Positions 10,701-22,029 of a DNA stretch of 64,000 nt are shown piece after piece. How positions within the stretch are numbered: position 1 is the stretch's first letter; every line of letters starts with the position of its first letter. Below the pieces are notes generated by a model. The model saw only the letters and a list, made by a program, of their open reading frames with translations. It was not told the DNA's origin and did no database searches. The translations under genes and the position numbers were made by a program. Origin of the DNA: Linnemannia schmuckeri (lineage: Eukaryota; Mortierellomycota; Mortierellomycetes; Mortierellales; Mortierellaceae); the NCBI GenBank assembly GCA_029449235.1, contig JANATG010000002.1:1674001-1738000 (forward strand). Direction: 5' to 3'.

Positions 10701-13700
10701 GAACGGACGCCTATTCTAGATACCAACGGTCGTGACTATGCCAGGCAGAAGGGACCACGGTATGGACTCGATTTACCCCTTGGGATGCCGCCTGGTGCTC
10801 TGGAGCAAGAGGAGGCGCTGAGACGAGAGCTTTTGGAACAGGAGCTGGAAAATCTGACAGAGCAGGCCTTGACAGTCATCCCAACAACGGATAAGCGCAA
10901 GTTGTACAAGCGTCGACGCGATTTCATTCTGGAGGACGACGACGATGACGACGATCCCATGACGACCGAGGTACCAATTGTCCCGCTTCCCAATGAATCG
11001 AGTGGCGAAGAGTATGGCAACGGCGCAGTTTCGGAGCCCTCATCCTCTTCAGAGAGCGAGGGTGATGGCGATGACAGCGATTTAGCACCAGAGGATGGAG
11101 CTGACCCGGTGTCCAATTTCGTGGCAAATGACGATGACGATGATGACGACTATTTCGGAAGCGGTCAAGGATCACGAAAGCGACGTGCCCTCGGCTCTAT
11201 CGGGACACCCAGGAAACAACGGATAACCAACGACAGAAAGCGCAAAATGAGACCGCGGAAGCGGCTTCGACTCCGGGAAAGTGACGAGGAAGAAGAAGCC
11301 ATGGAGGAGGATTTCGAAGAAGAGAGCGACTTCGACGACTTTTCAATGTCACCCACGCGGAAGGGCAAGAGAGGACAGGGACTCAACAGTGGACCCTCAG
11401 GAAGTAAGAGTCAAAGGAGTGCCCGTCCAAAATCGTTTGCCAATGACGACTACCCTAGCGATGAGGTGCTCGAGTCCTCTGGGAATGAAGACGAGGATGT
11501 GAGTGTTGTCTCTGAGAGCTCTGCTGGTGGATCGTATTCTGGAGCCTTCGGTGCCCATCTCGTTGTTCCTACTCCAACGTCGCCCAAGAAAAAGAAGCAG
11601 TGGCGCGGCAACGGTCGTAAGAAAGGCAAAGCCGTTGTGCGGGACGACAAGGCGATGGAGTTCCAGAAGTGGCTACCAAGCGACTGGATCAAGACAAACG
11701 AGCCTCGAAAGACGCCTTACCACCCTCAGGTGAGAACCATGACCATTGACTTTCATATAATGCGTGTTTGCCGGTAGTAAAACTGACAATCATTACTTTC
11801 TTTTGCCATGCCATAGATTGGAGACTATGTCGCCTACCTTCGACAAGGTCATGCGATGTACTTGAACGAGACGCCATTGCGGCCAAAACTGGATCTTAAG
11901 ATTGTTCCGTATCTGAAGGACCCATCTCTACAGTGGGTCATCTTTGGGCGCGTCTCCAGGATCACGTACAATGTGGGACCTCCAACCTGGTGCACTATTA
12001 CCCTCGAGGAACAGATCATGTCGTCTTCGTGGGGCTTCCCACCCAACCCCGAGTTTTCACCTTCAAGGAGACGTTTCGAGATTGAGTTTCACGATCTCGG
12101 CGATGTACCAGACTTTATTGTACTCTACTCAGTCTTCCAAGAAGGGGTGAATGCGCAATACAACGTTGGCGAGCAAGTATGGGTGTCGTTTGACGGCAAT
12201 AACTATCCTGGAACCATTTCGGATCAGGTTGTCGATGATCAAAGTCTGCCTGACTCATTGTGGATGGCTTTTGAGATCTCCTGGTAGGCATTGTCACTTA
12301 CACTTTTTTTTTTGCTTTTTTGCAGTGGTCAAGCGTACAGGAGATGTATTAACTATGACCATCTATCGTGAACTCTCATAGGCCAAACAATGAAGATGTT
12401 ACCAATTTGTCGCCTTGGGAGATTCAGCGGGAAGAGTTTGAGGACGGACCCCAGGGTCGCGAGGAAATCCCGCCTGAAGGTAAAATTACCATTTCAATGT
12501 TAATATGATGTCTCAAGCGCATCAGTACAAATCTTGAGCTCGACTCCCATCTCACATCTTTGCTGGCTTTCTTGAAATGTTTAGATTTCGAGCGTATTGA
12601 AGAGATTCTGAACCACTTCCTTGAGATGGAGGACATGCAGATTTTTAAGGAATCAGTCGATTTCGAATCATACCCTGATTATTGCAAGGCGATCGCTTAC
12701 CCTATCTGTCTTGACGCAATTCAAGAGCGAGTTACCAGTGGATACTACAGACGGACTAGAGTAAGTGTTTGTAGCAATGTAGACTTTATGATGATGTAAT
12801 GTTCGTTTTCTTCAGTGCTAATCGTCTGTATCCTTGACTTCTAACAATAGGCTGTTCAGTTTGATATTGAATTGCTGGAAAAGAACGCATTGACGTACAA
12901 TGACCCCCGGAGTGGAATCGCCGTTGTAGCCAAGCAACTTGCTCGGATCTTCAAGGCGTGTCTCGCCAGTACGTCCCTATTTCTACTTTGCCAGCACACT
13001 GAGAATAATGATCCTTGCAAGCAGAAGTTTAATCATTACCTTTCTTGTTCTATTAGATCCTTCCAAGGCTCTCCCTACTCAGATCAAAGTCAAGTCCAGT
13101 CGGCGAGACGAGGACGATGAGTTTGATGGCTCAGGAAGCGAGAATGAACTTGTAGATATCGAATCAGAGCCTGAACCAGATCTCGATGACGAAGACATTG
13201 AGGACGAAGAGGATCAGGACGCAGACAATGCCTTTCTAGAGTAAGATGCTTGTTTGAAGAAGTGATTTGTCCTGATACCTTGGATGACCCTATGGATGCA
13301 ATGACTGATTAAGTAAAACTTTTTTGATTTCATTAGTGATGCTGACGAATCGGAGGAAGAAGGCAGGACACGATCTCGCTCTCGGACCTCAAACCGACGG
13401 AACACCCGAGCTGCTGCTCCAACCCGGAAGGCAAAACCTACAGCAGCAGCAGCGTCAGCGTTCAATGGACGACGCAGTCGACAGAGCAGTGGCAGGGCAA
13501 CAGCAACCACAAGTGGGACGAGCAAAGGTGGGCGAGGTCGAAAGGGCAAGTCCAAGAAGAAGGCCGATGATGATGATGACGATGACGACGACGGCGAGTG
13601 GGGCAAACCAGCAAGTCGCCGCGGCCGCGGTGGGGTATCTACGAAGAGGAACGGAGCCAAGGTGGACGAAGAGGATGAGGGAGAGGAATATGACGATGCG

Positions 13701-13847
13701 TCAACACAGATGGAGGATGAAGACGACGACGATCTAAATGACTTTAAGCAGGACAACTACCAGTCCCCTGCCTCGTCGACACGTCCTTCGAGGACCAAGC
13801 GGAAGAAGGCTCAGATAGCGGAAAGCGACGACGACTATGTATCATAG
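7760..13847 (+). CDS. BRWD/PHIP-like WD40-repeat and bromodomain protein
   Basis: My model is 7760-7781, a 2-nt exon 8012-8013, then 8233-8382, 8509-8758, 8916-9860, 9973-11729, 11817-12283, 12382-12479, 12585-12760, 12851-12968, 13057-13240 and 13337-13847; about 1559 aa. The N-terminus contains ELYFLIARFLSKGPC, the hallmark of BRWD1/3 and PHIP. About eight WD40 blades follow (~170-655), with GHRFPTFCLLFDRT, TGSDDYLIKIWS and LRGHSAVV. Next are an acidic linker and the WLPSDWIKTNEPRKTPYHPQ / IGDYVAYLRQGH segment of the cryptic-Tudor-like region (~1030-1230). One bromodomain (~1235-1330) has YPDYCKAIAYP and the acetyl-lysine-binding Asn in NALTYNDP. A Lys/Asp-rich tail ends the protein. Animal family members have a second bromodomain; none is visible here. 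The expected role is a nuclear chromatin reader and, in animals, a CUL4-DDB1 substrate receptor. An in-frame alternative acceptor at 9910 would add 21 residues. Confidence 0.88.
8012..8013 (+). other. Candidate 2-nt microexon of the BRWD-like gene
   Basis: Exon 1 ends in phase 1 (CAA G) and the exon at 8233 must be read in phase 0 (CTC TAC TTT, LYFLIARF), so two extra bases are needed. The sequence around 8012 reads ACTACAG-AG-GTAAGG: acceptor, two bases, donor, with a CTGAC branch point just upstream. Inserting AG restores GAG and yields MEQ-E-LYFLIARF. The alternative is an ordinary exon 7913-8013 with the same donor, adding 33 poorly conserved residues. Confidence 0.45.
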
Positions 13848-14174
13848 GCGCTAGAGGTTGGAAGAAAAATGAAAGACGCGTGTAACAACAAACACGAGGA
13901 GCAAACAAACAAACAAAACGTTTCTTATCATCCTATGGCATGTAGTCTATGCAGCATGACATGGTGATGGTGTGTATTACTATCCCACCTTTCGATGACA
14001 AATTGACAGAGTTTAGTATCTCGGGAAAATGTAAAGGAGAGGGGCTTGGATATGAGTTATTTTTCCTTTCGCCCTTCTTCCCACCATACCCATTGTCGCA
14101 CTCCAAACGCGCTCTTTTTTATTTTGACTCTTTGTTCTTCCCTCCTTTAAAAAGACGTGAGATCTCCTTTCGTC
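13848..14174. other. Intergenic region, BRWD-like to OYE gene
   Basis: Presumed 3' UTR of the BRWD-like gene and the promoter of the flavin oxidoreductase gene. It ends in a T/C-rich stretch before the start codon. I see no further feature. Confidence 0.5.
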
Positions 14175-15786
14175 ATGACCTCCAGATCACCTCTTCTTCA
14201 TCGCCATCTCAATCGAACCATCTCTCGCACACGTCTGTCTGCATCTCCCTCTGCCGCATTCACTCCATTCAAATCTTCACCTTTTATTTTTCGACCTTCC
14301 ACCTCCAGACTCACGTCGTTGTCCTTTCAGAAAACAGTCGTCAGAATGTCTTCCTCTCAGGCCTCCTCTTTCACCAAGGAACCGGCTGTCGTCTACCCTC
14401 AGGAGCGGTTCCACATCTCTCAGCCCGCCAGCCCTGGCAGCTATCTTGGACCGATCGATGCGTCCTTGCCCGGAGCTGACAAGCCGCCACTGCTTTTTCA
14501 GCCCTTCAAGGTCAAGGATCTGACTTTGGCCAACCGTGTCATTGTCGCCCCCATGTGCATGTACTCGTCGCAGGACGGGTTTATGAACGCGTTCCATATG
14601 GCCCACCTGGGATCCTTTGCTATCCATGGAGCAGGGCTTATTCTCACCGAAGCCTCTGCTGTTCAGGCCAGGCAAGTAAAAAAAAAAATATGTGAAATAT
14701 GCGATCAATTTTGAGTTTCACTTTTTTTGGTACACGCATTAACCCCTAATCTATGTCGCATGCATATTGCTGTGTTTTTAGAGGTCGTATTTCCCCCCAG
14801 GATGCAGGAATCTGGTCTGACGACCATATCCACAAGATGAAGGAAATTGCTGAAATGGTCCATGCTCAAGGATCCAAGATCGGCGTTCAATTGGCGCACG
14901 CTGGACGCAAGGTACTCAACATCATCCAAATGGTTACCTGAATCATGTCTCAAGAAGCAAAAAAACACAACGGGACTAATACCGCCTGCTATTTACACAC
15001 TTGCTTGAATAGGCATCTTCACAAGCTCCTTATTCCCAACCTCCCCCAACTGAATACTGGCCCGACGACGTTGTCAGTGCAAGTGGAGGAGAGGCCTTCA
15101 AGTGGTCTGACCATTACGTCGCCCCCCGCGAACTCTCTGTCGAGGAGATTAAGGAGACCGTCCGTGCCTTTGGAGAGGCCGCTGTCCGAGCCGCCAAGGC
15201 TGGTATGGACACTGTCGAGATCCACGGTGCCCATGGTTACTTGCTCCACAACTTTCTCTCGCCTGTCTCAAACCACCGTACCGATGCTTATGGCGGATCT
15301 CTCGAGAACCGCGCCCGTTTCTTGCTCGAGGTCATCAAGGAAGTCCGATCACAGTTCCCTGCCGAAAAGCCCATCTTCTTGAGAGTCTCGGCAACCGATT
15401 GGGTTGAGAAGGTGATTGATGGACCGTCTTGGGAGATTGAGCAGACGGTTCAGGTGGCCAAGTGGGCCAAGGAGGCAGGTGTGGATGTGATCCACGTCTC
15501 GAGCGGCGGAAATGTGGCTCAACAGCAGATCACCGCATTCCCAGGGTACCAGGTTCCTTTTGCTGAGCGGGTCAAGAAGGAGGTTCCTGGTCTCCATGTG
15601 GTGGCTGTTGGTATTTTGACAGGTGGCAAGCAGGCTGAGCAAGTCCTTGAGCATGAACAGGCCGACCTAATCGCGGTCGCTAGAGGGTTCCTGAGGGAAC
15701 CTAGTTTTGTCCTCTCGGCTGCCCGTGAGCTTAACGTCAAGGCCAAGCTCTCGCAACAGTACGAGCGTGGTCGTCGCGATAAGTAA
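14175..15786 (+). CDS. NADH:flavin oxidoreductase, old yellow enzyme (YqjM class)
   Basis: Exons 14175-14671, 14782-14911 and 15013-15786; 466 aa. The protein is a TIM-barrel FMN ene-reductase. PMCMYSSQDG carries the Cys that tunes FMN in YqjM-type enzymes; MAHLGSFAIHGAGLILTEAS, GIWSDDH, GVQLAHAGRK, the substrate-binding pair in HGAHGYLLHNFLSP, and NHRTDAYGGSLENRARF follow. The reaction is NAD(P)H-dependent reduction of activated C=C bonds; the physiological substrate cannot be told from sequence. The first ATG precedes an Arg/Ser-rich stretch without acidic residues (RSPLLHRHLNRTISRTR), a typical mitochondrial presequence. A second ATG at 14346 (MSSSQASS) would give a cytosolic form. Intron 1 needs a GC donor (AG|GCAAGT) to stay in frame. 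Confidence 0.9.
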
Positions 15787-16365
15787 ACGTCGATGCGCAG
15801 TTAGTTAGCTAGCAATATATATCAACGTCTTCAGGGATAACAATCTAGAGATTTCTGTTTACAAGGATAGTATTACAACCCAATTGGTTACTCCTTTCTT
15901 TCGTCCGACCTTTACAAGGTGTGTCCCTAATTGGACTTTCCGGCGACCCGAGAGTGTGGAGTGCTCGGAAGAATGTGAGAAGAAAGTTGCTTAATCGTTT
16001 GTGCTCCGGGGGGTCACAAAGGAGCAATAGAAGAACAACTTGACTGAACGGTAGGAGCAAGCCGGGAGTTCAACGCGATTCTTCTTTGATTCCTTCAAAT
16101 CCGCCCAAAAAGGCGAAAAAGTGTGACCTGTGACTGCGAACGGGGTCTTTACATTTCTTTTTTTTTTTGGCGAGCGTTTGGTGCAACGTTCAAAAATCGG
16201 CTCCCACACTCAGCTCTTACAACATACTGACAACACATACAGCAAACAGCAAATCTCTCGCTCAACAACACTCATTCAACCATCACCCTCTACTACCTTC
16301 ACTCAACTATCACAATTACACGCTCTTCCTTACACACTCACTCTCGACATACCAGCGAATGCACC
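15787..16365. other. Intergenic region, OYE to orphan gene
   Basis: Nothing convincing is encoded here. A T10 tract lies near 16157, and CA/CT-rich sequence precedes the next start codon. It is presumably a 3' UTR plus promoter. Confidence 0.5.
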
Positions 16366-18621
16366 ATGGATACGGCTGAGAACCACTCTGCCAGACCCCA
16401 GGCCTCGTTGCCAGCCAAGCTACGGTGGAGACCCTACTCGACTGGAGCAGCAAAAGCCGCCAAGCGACAAAAGAAGGACGATCCCAGTTCACAGGATAGC
16501 AGCTCCTCCTCCCAACAATCACAGAACCAAACCTTGGGACTACAAGCCAAAGCCCTCGCTCACAGAGTTCGTGAAAAGTCTTTTCGATCCGCCAAAGCCC
16601 ACAACCCGCCCGTGGGGGTCCAGCTGCAGTGGGAGGAAGCTGAGACAATGGAGTCCATGAGCCACGGTGGACACCCCCACAACCAGCACCCACCTCTGTA
16701 TCACTACCAACAACAGCAACGACAACTGCTGCAGCAACAACAACAAGAACGACGCCAACTGCAGCAGCAACAAGGGCGACAAAGAAACACGAGTGACAGT
16801 AACAGCGACACTGACTCGGATTCGTACTCTACCTCCCGTCGACTTGGTGTCTCGTCGTTGCCTTCACCGCCACCTTCAAAGTCACCTGCAACACCAGTGC
16901 GGACCCAACCCGGAGGAGATCTGGATCTGAGCCATTACAAGGCAAGGCTTCCCGGCCTCACAGGCGACGATTTCTTGGAGCATGGATTACCACTCCCCTC
17001 GATCGAGGGCAACACTGTCTACCAGGTGGCTTTGAATGAACTTTTAGAAAACCACAGGAAGAACATGCTTGCTGAGAAGGCTCCGGCTCTGGCTATCACT
17101 TCTGCCACCAACCCCTCAAACACCCTTGCTGATTCGGCCTCTCAACAGCCGAGGCGGATCTCGAGCTCGGAACTACTCGGCATCTCTACAATCGAGGAGC
17201 TCTTGGTGTCATGCGGATACTCGGAACCTATTGGAAACTACAGTGGTGATACCGCGATCCGTGCCCCGGTCTCGCCAGCATCAACGGACCAGTCACTTCA
17301 CTCTTCGCCCCTCAGTGGAATTATCGACCTACAGGATCCCTCCTCCCAGATCTCGAAAACGCCGTTGGACATTTCATCCGCCTCGTTTGATCTGTTGATG
17401 GCTCAAACACCCGTGTTGTTATCCGAAGGAGACAGCAAGCAGATTCTACTTCAGCAACAGCAGCAACAACCATTAGCCATGGATTACTCGCAGAATGGAC
17501 TCAGCTGGTCAACTCCGTCGCCTTTTGCACATGTTGCCGCGACGCATGACGACCCGTTGATCAACGGTAACGACTCGTCTTTCTCCTTTGCCTGGCCATC
17601 GTTGTTCCCAAAAGTGGCCGTCAGCACACAGTCGATCGCCCAAGAGAACAACACACCCTCAGCAGCTCCACGGGTTGACATTGCCATCCAAACAGACCCA
17701 ACCAGTCCGCTCTCGCCGGCACTGTCAGGAGCCTCGACCTCTACCGAAAGCTCACCCATGACCCATCTTGGTCTGACTCAAGAGGAACTGGATCCTGACT
17801 GGCTGACGTTCTTGGAAGAGAACTCACCACTCTTCCCTGCTGTTACGGAATCTTCTACAGGACAATCGCCCGAGCTTTCCTCATCATCGACTTTTGCTGC
17901 TGCTGCAGCCGATGGCTCTAACACTACGCCTACTCCAAGTTTTGGACAAAAGTCAGAGCCAGTGACGCCACCGGTACGGGAGAAGGGGGCATGGAATTGG
18001 GCGGAGGATTTCCTCAAGCAAGGAGCTATGGCGCCTACTGGTCATCGCAGTTTCCCAACGGCTGGATCGTTTGGTTCGTTCAGTTCCAGGGGAGGTGGTA
18101 GTGTGACTGGTGGTAGTGGAGGTATGATCAGGACACTTCGCGGTTCTAGTGGTATTGGTGGAGGCTCTGGCGGTGTTCGGTACCAACAACAACAACGGTC
18201 GGGATACCATACCCAAGCCGCTGGTCGCGGTAGTAATAGCAAGAGAGGCATTAATGCTGCGTCTGTGGATGAGCCGGTTGGAGGGGAGGGAGCCAAAAAG
18301 GAGGGTCAAGCGATGGTCCGGATACCAAGCGAGAGTACAACTGAAAACGATAACAAGACCACAGTAACGACGACGACAAAAACGCCGAAAACAACATCAA
18401 GCACGAGGAGTGAGAAAGAGAGCCCAGGGAAGGTTGATGATGGAAAGTCGTGGAAGAAGAATTCCGCGGAGGAAGAGTCAATGCGAGGTGGGAAGGCCAA
18501 GGCGGGCACGGACTCTACCGCCACGACGGCAATGACAATGACGTCTGAAGGATTTGGAGGATTGCTGGCAATGTTCCGGGGTCTTTGGAAGGGTAATGGT
18601 GGCGACAAGAATGGGTCGTAG
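16366..18621 (+). CDS. Intronless low-complexity orphan protein (751 aa)
   Basis: A single uninterrupted frame of 751 aa, preceded by ACC at the start codon, with AATAAA at 18647-18652 downstream. I do not recognise the family. Near the N-terminus is a basic cluster (KAAKRQKK) that could be a nuclear signal. A Gln-rich run lies around residues 115-145. Short ordered-looking islands are the LTGDDFLEHGLPLPSIEG segment, NTVYQVALNELLENHRK (helix), ELLGISTIEELLVSCGY and LTQEELDPDWLTFLEE. The remainder is Ser/Thr/Pro-, Gly- and Gln-rich and ends with a helix-like LLAMFRGLWKGN. Acidic-hydrophobic islands in disordered sequence with a basic cluster would fit a transcriptional regulator, but no DNA-binding domain is visible. 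That idea is speculative. Confidence 0.7.
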   Translation: MDTAENHSARPQASLPAKLRWRPYSTGAAKAAKRQKKDDPSSQDSSSSSQQSQNQTLGLQAKALAHRVREKSFRSAKAHNPPVGVQLQWEEAETMESMSHGGHPHNQHPPLYHYQQQQRQLLQQQQQERRQLQQQQGRQRNTSDSNSDTDSDSYSTSRRLGVSSLPSPPPSKSPATPVRTQPGGDLDLSHYKARLPGLTGDDFLEHGLPLPSIEGNTVYQVALNELLENHRKNMLAEKAPALAITSATNPSNTLADSASQQPRRISSSELLGISTIEELLVSCGYSEPIGNYSGDTAIRAPVSPASTDQSLHSSPLSGIIDLQDPSSQISKTPLDISSASFDLLMAQTPVLLSEGDSKQILLQQQQQQPLAMDYSQNGLSWSTPSPFAHVAATHDDPLINGNDSSFSFAWPSLFPKVAVSTQSIAQENNTPSAAPRVDIAIQTDPTSPLSPALSGASTSTESSPMTHLGLTQEELDPDWLTFLEENSPLFPAVTESSTGQSPELSSSSTFAAAAADGSNTTPTPSFGQKSEPVTPPVREKGAWNWAEDFLKQGAMAPTGHRSFPTAGSFGSFSSRGGGSVTGGSGGMIRTLRGSSGIGGGSGGVRYQQQQRSGYHTQAAGRGSNSKRGINAASVDEPVGGEGAKKEGQAMVRIPSESTTENDNKTTVTTTTKTPKTTSSTRSEKESPGKVDDGKSWKKNSAEEESMRGGKAKAGTDSTATTAMTMTSEGFGGLLAMFRGLWKGNGGDKNGS

Positions 18622-19076
18622 ATGACTCTTGTTCTTGTTAGCGAAGAATAAATTATCGCTTTGCATACGAAATGAGGAATGGTTATATATGTATGTACGG
18701 TGCTTGTTGGCTGTGTAAAAAAGAGGAGCAAAAACTACATTGTTGGGATGTTTGGACGGGCGGTGCAGAAAGGCAGACCAAAAAAGTCCACAATTGCTAG
18801 TTAGTTGTTGTTGTTTAACGATATAGAGGATAGAGGTGAGGGCGCAGTTGTGGCTGGTTCAATGGAGTCATGTTTGGGCCACTAGTTCCTATAGCTCGAA
18901 GAAAAACAGACGAGCAATCGATGACTGGGTGGCGAGCAGAAGTCTCATGGGGCGGTGCAAGCAAAGCAACTCTCTTTTAGAAAAAGAACGTGAGTAAAAA
19001 GAAAGGCGAGAAAAATGTATTCCTCCTCTCTTCCCTCTCACTCTTTTCCTTCTTCGCCAGCGGATCTTTTCTTTAT

Positions 19077-19113
<37 letters not shown>

Positions 19114-19402
19114 CCAATCACGAAATCACATCGGCGTCTCTTTTTTTACCTTCGGCCTACTCTACCACTCTTTTTCCCGTTCTCTCTTTTCTAGTGGACT
19201 TCAGCCCACTCTTCTCCCCCTCTCTTCCTCGCTCTTAGTGACTTTACTCGCGCGCTTTTTACCTTTTCACTTTTCCTTCTTTCTTTTTCACCGATTCATC
19301 CATTCACCTCCTTCTCACCCACTCTCCCTCTCGCACCACTAATCCTCAACAACCACTCCTCGACAATCTTCTTCAACTACACCACAACAACCCATAACTA
19401 CA
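18622..19402. other. Intergenic region with T-rich promoter
   Basis: It contains the AATAAA at 18647-18652 for the upstream gene and a T-homopolymer of about 34 bases near 19079-19113. Long C/T-rich sequence leads to the start of the membrane-protein gene. No gene seen. Confidence 0.55.
19079..19113 (+). repeat. Long poly(T) tract
   Basis: A run of roughly 34 T residues within a pyrimidine-rich promoter region. Its exact length is prone to sequencing slippage. Confidence 0.8.
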
Positions 19403-21436
19403 ATGGCTCGCAGAAAGTTGGTGCGTCGTGGAGTTCATTCACATTCTTGTTTTCTGCTTCCAACAAGCTCTCAGCATCCATTCCCTGTATAAGGATATTC
19501 ATTCACTCCCCACACAACTAACGAAATCAACCACATTCAAAACGTACCCTCTCCTCAGATCCCCGATGTACCATGGCCACGGGCGACGCTGTTAATTGTC
19601 ACACTAGAGACCGTTGTCACGCTTGTCCTCGAAAGCCTTGTTTTGCGAGAACATATCACAACGGTTCAATCGCCTCGCGATAATGCTTTGAGGTGAGAAT
19701 TTTGATGGTGGTTGACCTTGTACCTGAGGAATGTTTTATTCAAAAAAGCGTGTGCTAACACTTAATCTGCATCTGGCTTTCTGCTGCGGACGCCGTTTCT
19801 TTTTTTTTTTTTTTTTTTTTGGTTCGATAGCACCCCACAAACCATCTATCCTGTCGTCTATCTCTTCGCCATTGTCAGTCTGTTCACACTCTGCGTTGAT
19901 GCCATGTATCATCGCAATCAGATCCAGGTCGTGGCGTTCACTTTCTTCAACATTCTCTGTTGCACTTGTAAGTGTCTATTATGTCTTAGAATAGCTGAAC
20001 AATACCAACAATCAAAGGGAAAAAAGGGCTACCTTCCTTCCCCTGCACTACCTGGCTCGTGCATTCTTGACGTATCCACCTACTCCCCCACTAGTAACTT
20101 TTTTTTATGCTTCTGCTGACCTTTTTTTCGTTGTTTTGCCTGGGATTGAAATAGACGGCGTCATTCAAACTCTCGCAGATTGGACTGCCGATGGTGCCAC
20201 TACCCACTTGAAAGCCTTCAACCTTGCCATCTCGGTCACCATGGGTGTGAGCAGCATCTTTTTGATCTTTTGCGCGTTCAAACTCGCCAGAATCTTTGGC
20301 TGGGAAATGTTTCGATTCCTCGGCGCGTAAGTAGTGTGTTCCTTTTCCTTTTAACACGGTTAACAACAACTTGCCCACGGAACCATTTTGTTTCCGTTAC
20401 ATTTATTTCCTCCTCGTATGATACCTGACTTACACCTCTCTATCGTCCTTATTTTATCCTTTTGCTCCAATCTTGGTGCAACTCTTTTTTACATAGTGAC
20501 CTTAAAATGCGGAGTAAGTAGTCTCACGTTTAGTAGAACTTATTTGGATGTCGCACCCTATCTCTTTTATTACTGCTCGCAAACAGCTCTCCTAACATCA
20601 CTCTTCCTTTTATGTAGAAATGCACAAGGCCTACGAGATTCTCATTACGCTGCTCAAGTTTGATGTGTTCTTCTTTGTTGGATTTGCGATCCAAATGTTC
20701 ACGCTCGTCGGGACGTCAGACCACACGTATATCGGCACTATCGGCGGCCGCGAAGTGTATCGCCAGCACTTGTTGGTCGGCCTGTCTATCCCCGCGTCTG
20801 TGATCCTCCTGGCCCTGGCCTTCTTTGGCGTCATGAGGGAGAAGAAAATCGTTTCCATCTTTGTTATTTTCTGCCTCGCGGCAGCCGAGCCTTACTTCAT
20901 TTATCAGCTCGTGTATCTGCACTTGCCTCAGAATCAGGACAAGTTCTTGGCCTCGCGCAACTACCTCACCTTCTTCAGTAAGTATCATTTTCAATCCATC
21001 GCTTGATCCTTCTTAAAAGCATTATAAAGTCCAAAGTAGCTCACATTATGCTCCCTTACACGCCCACTTCTTCCTACTCATAGTCTCGGTGACACTAGTG
21101 CTGGTGTTAATCACTCTGTTCTTTATGGTATACTGCTACCGGAACTATGGCAAGGGTCTGTTGATCTCCGAAAAAAGCAGGATCATTACACCCAAGAAGC
21201 CCTTTGAAATTGACGAGGATCCCATTGAGTCTGAGCCGTCAATCCCCATGGAATATAACAATGGCGATGATGGAGCCACCCAGAATTTGATGGCCTACCC
21301 TGCCCTCAAGAAGATCCAAGAGACCTATCACATCAAACCCAGCTCTGGTCACTCGTCTACTACCCCCCAACCCCCACGAAAAGCCGGCTCCCCTCGCAGT
21401 GAACGGTCGTATGACGACAAGATGGAGATTGAGTAG
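19403..21436 (+). CDS. Multi-pass membrane protein, UPF0658 (Golgi) family-like
   Basis: Seven exons: 19403-19420, 19559-19692, 19831-19967, 20155-20326, 20497-20513, 20618-20977 and 21084-21436; 396 aa. All phases agree. Hydrophobic segments include ATLLIVTLETVVTLVLESL, IYPVVYLFAIVSLFTL, VVAFTFFNILC, VTMGVSSIFLIFCAF, KFDVFFFVGFAIQMFTL, SIPASVILLALAFFG, IVSIFVIFCLAAAEPYF and a last one from VSVTLVLVLITLFFMV, so seven or eight transmembrane helices. A hydrophilic tail rich in Pro/Ser/Glu follows. The YEILITLLKFDVFFFVGFAIQ motif resembles fungal UPF0658 Golgi membrane proteins known from fission yeast, whose function is undefined. The family call is by recall. One internal exon is only 17 nt, and the first coding exon is 18 nt. 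Confidence 0.75.
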
Positions 21437-22029
21437 ACAATGCAAAATAGACCAGCGACGACAACAACAAAATACCCACGCCGGGTGGTGTACCATAGTC
21501 TTTCTTTTCTTTTCCTTTTTTTTTTCCTTTTTTTTTCCTTTTTTTTTTTATTTATTTTGCATGCATGAATCCTTGTTGAACAAATAATAACAAACAAAAA
21601 AACCCCCCCAAAAGCGAATGGCAGCATGGTTTCGTGTAGTTCTTGTTGCCTTTGTGAGACATACAGTATACATTGCTGTGGCACGTTGAAGAGTGAACTT
21701 GGCGCTTTCTTTGCCGCAGCGCCACCAGTCCAAGGGAAGGTCCACGACAAAAAGCGTTAAAACGACGTCACTCCAACTTTTTTTTTTCCGCGGATATAAA
21801 AAAAACCTTACGCTCACTTCCTTTTACATTTTTACTTCTCTTTCTTCTTCATCCATCCTCCTTCTTCACTTCACTTTATAGTCACGCTCGAACCTGAAAA
21901 AACACTTCCCTTGCTTTTTCGTTTTCCATACTTTTCAACAAGTCACCTATTTTTCTCACCAACCGCCTGATCTTCAACTTTCTTCTCACACATAACACAT
22001 ACATATCTTTCGGACCAATAGCCTCCGCC
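21437..22029. other. Intergenic region with T/A tracts
   Basis: Several T-runs (21510-21560), an A/C-rich segment and then a C/T-rich promoter-like stretch up to the start at 22030. No coding signal. Confidence 0.5.

Noticed and set aside
13214..13756. 180-codon Ser-rich minus-strand frame over the last BRWD-like exon
   Set aside because: Shadow of the Asp/Glu/Lys/Arg-rich coding strand.
19079..19113. Poly(T) tract considered as the tail of a minus-strand retroelement
   Set aside because: No matching target duplications or element body could be found beside it; the promoter context is sufficient.
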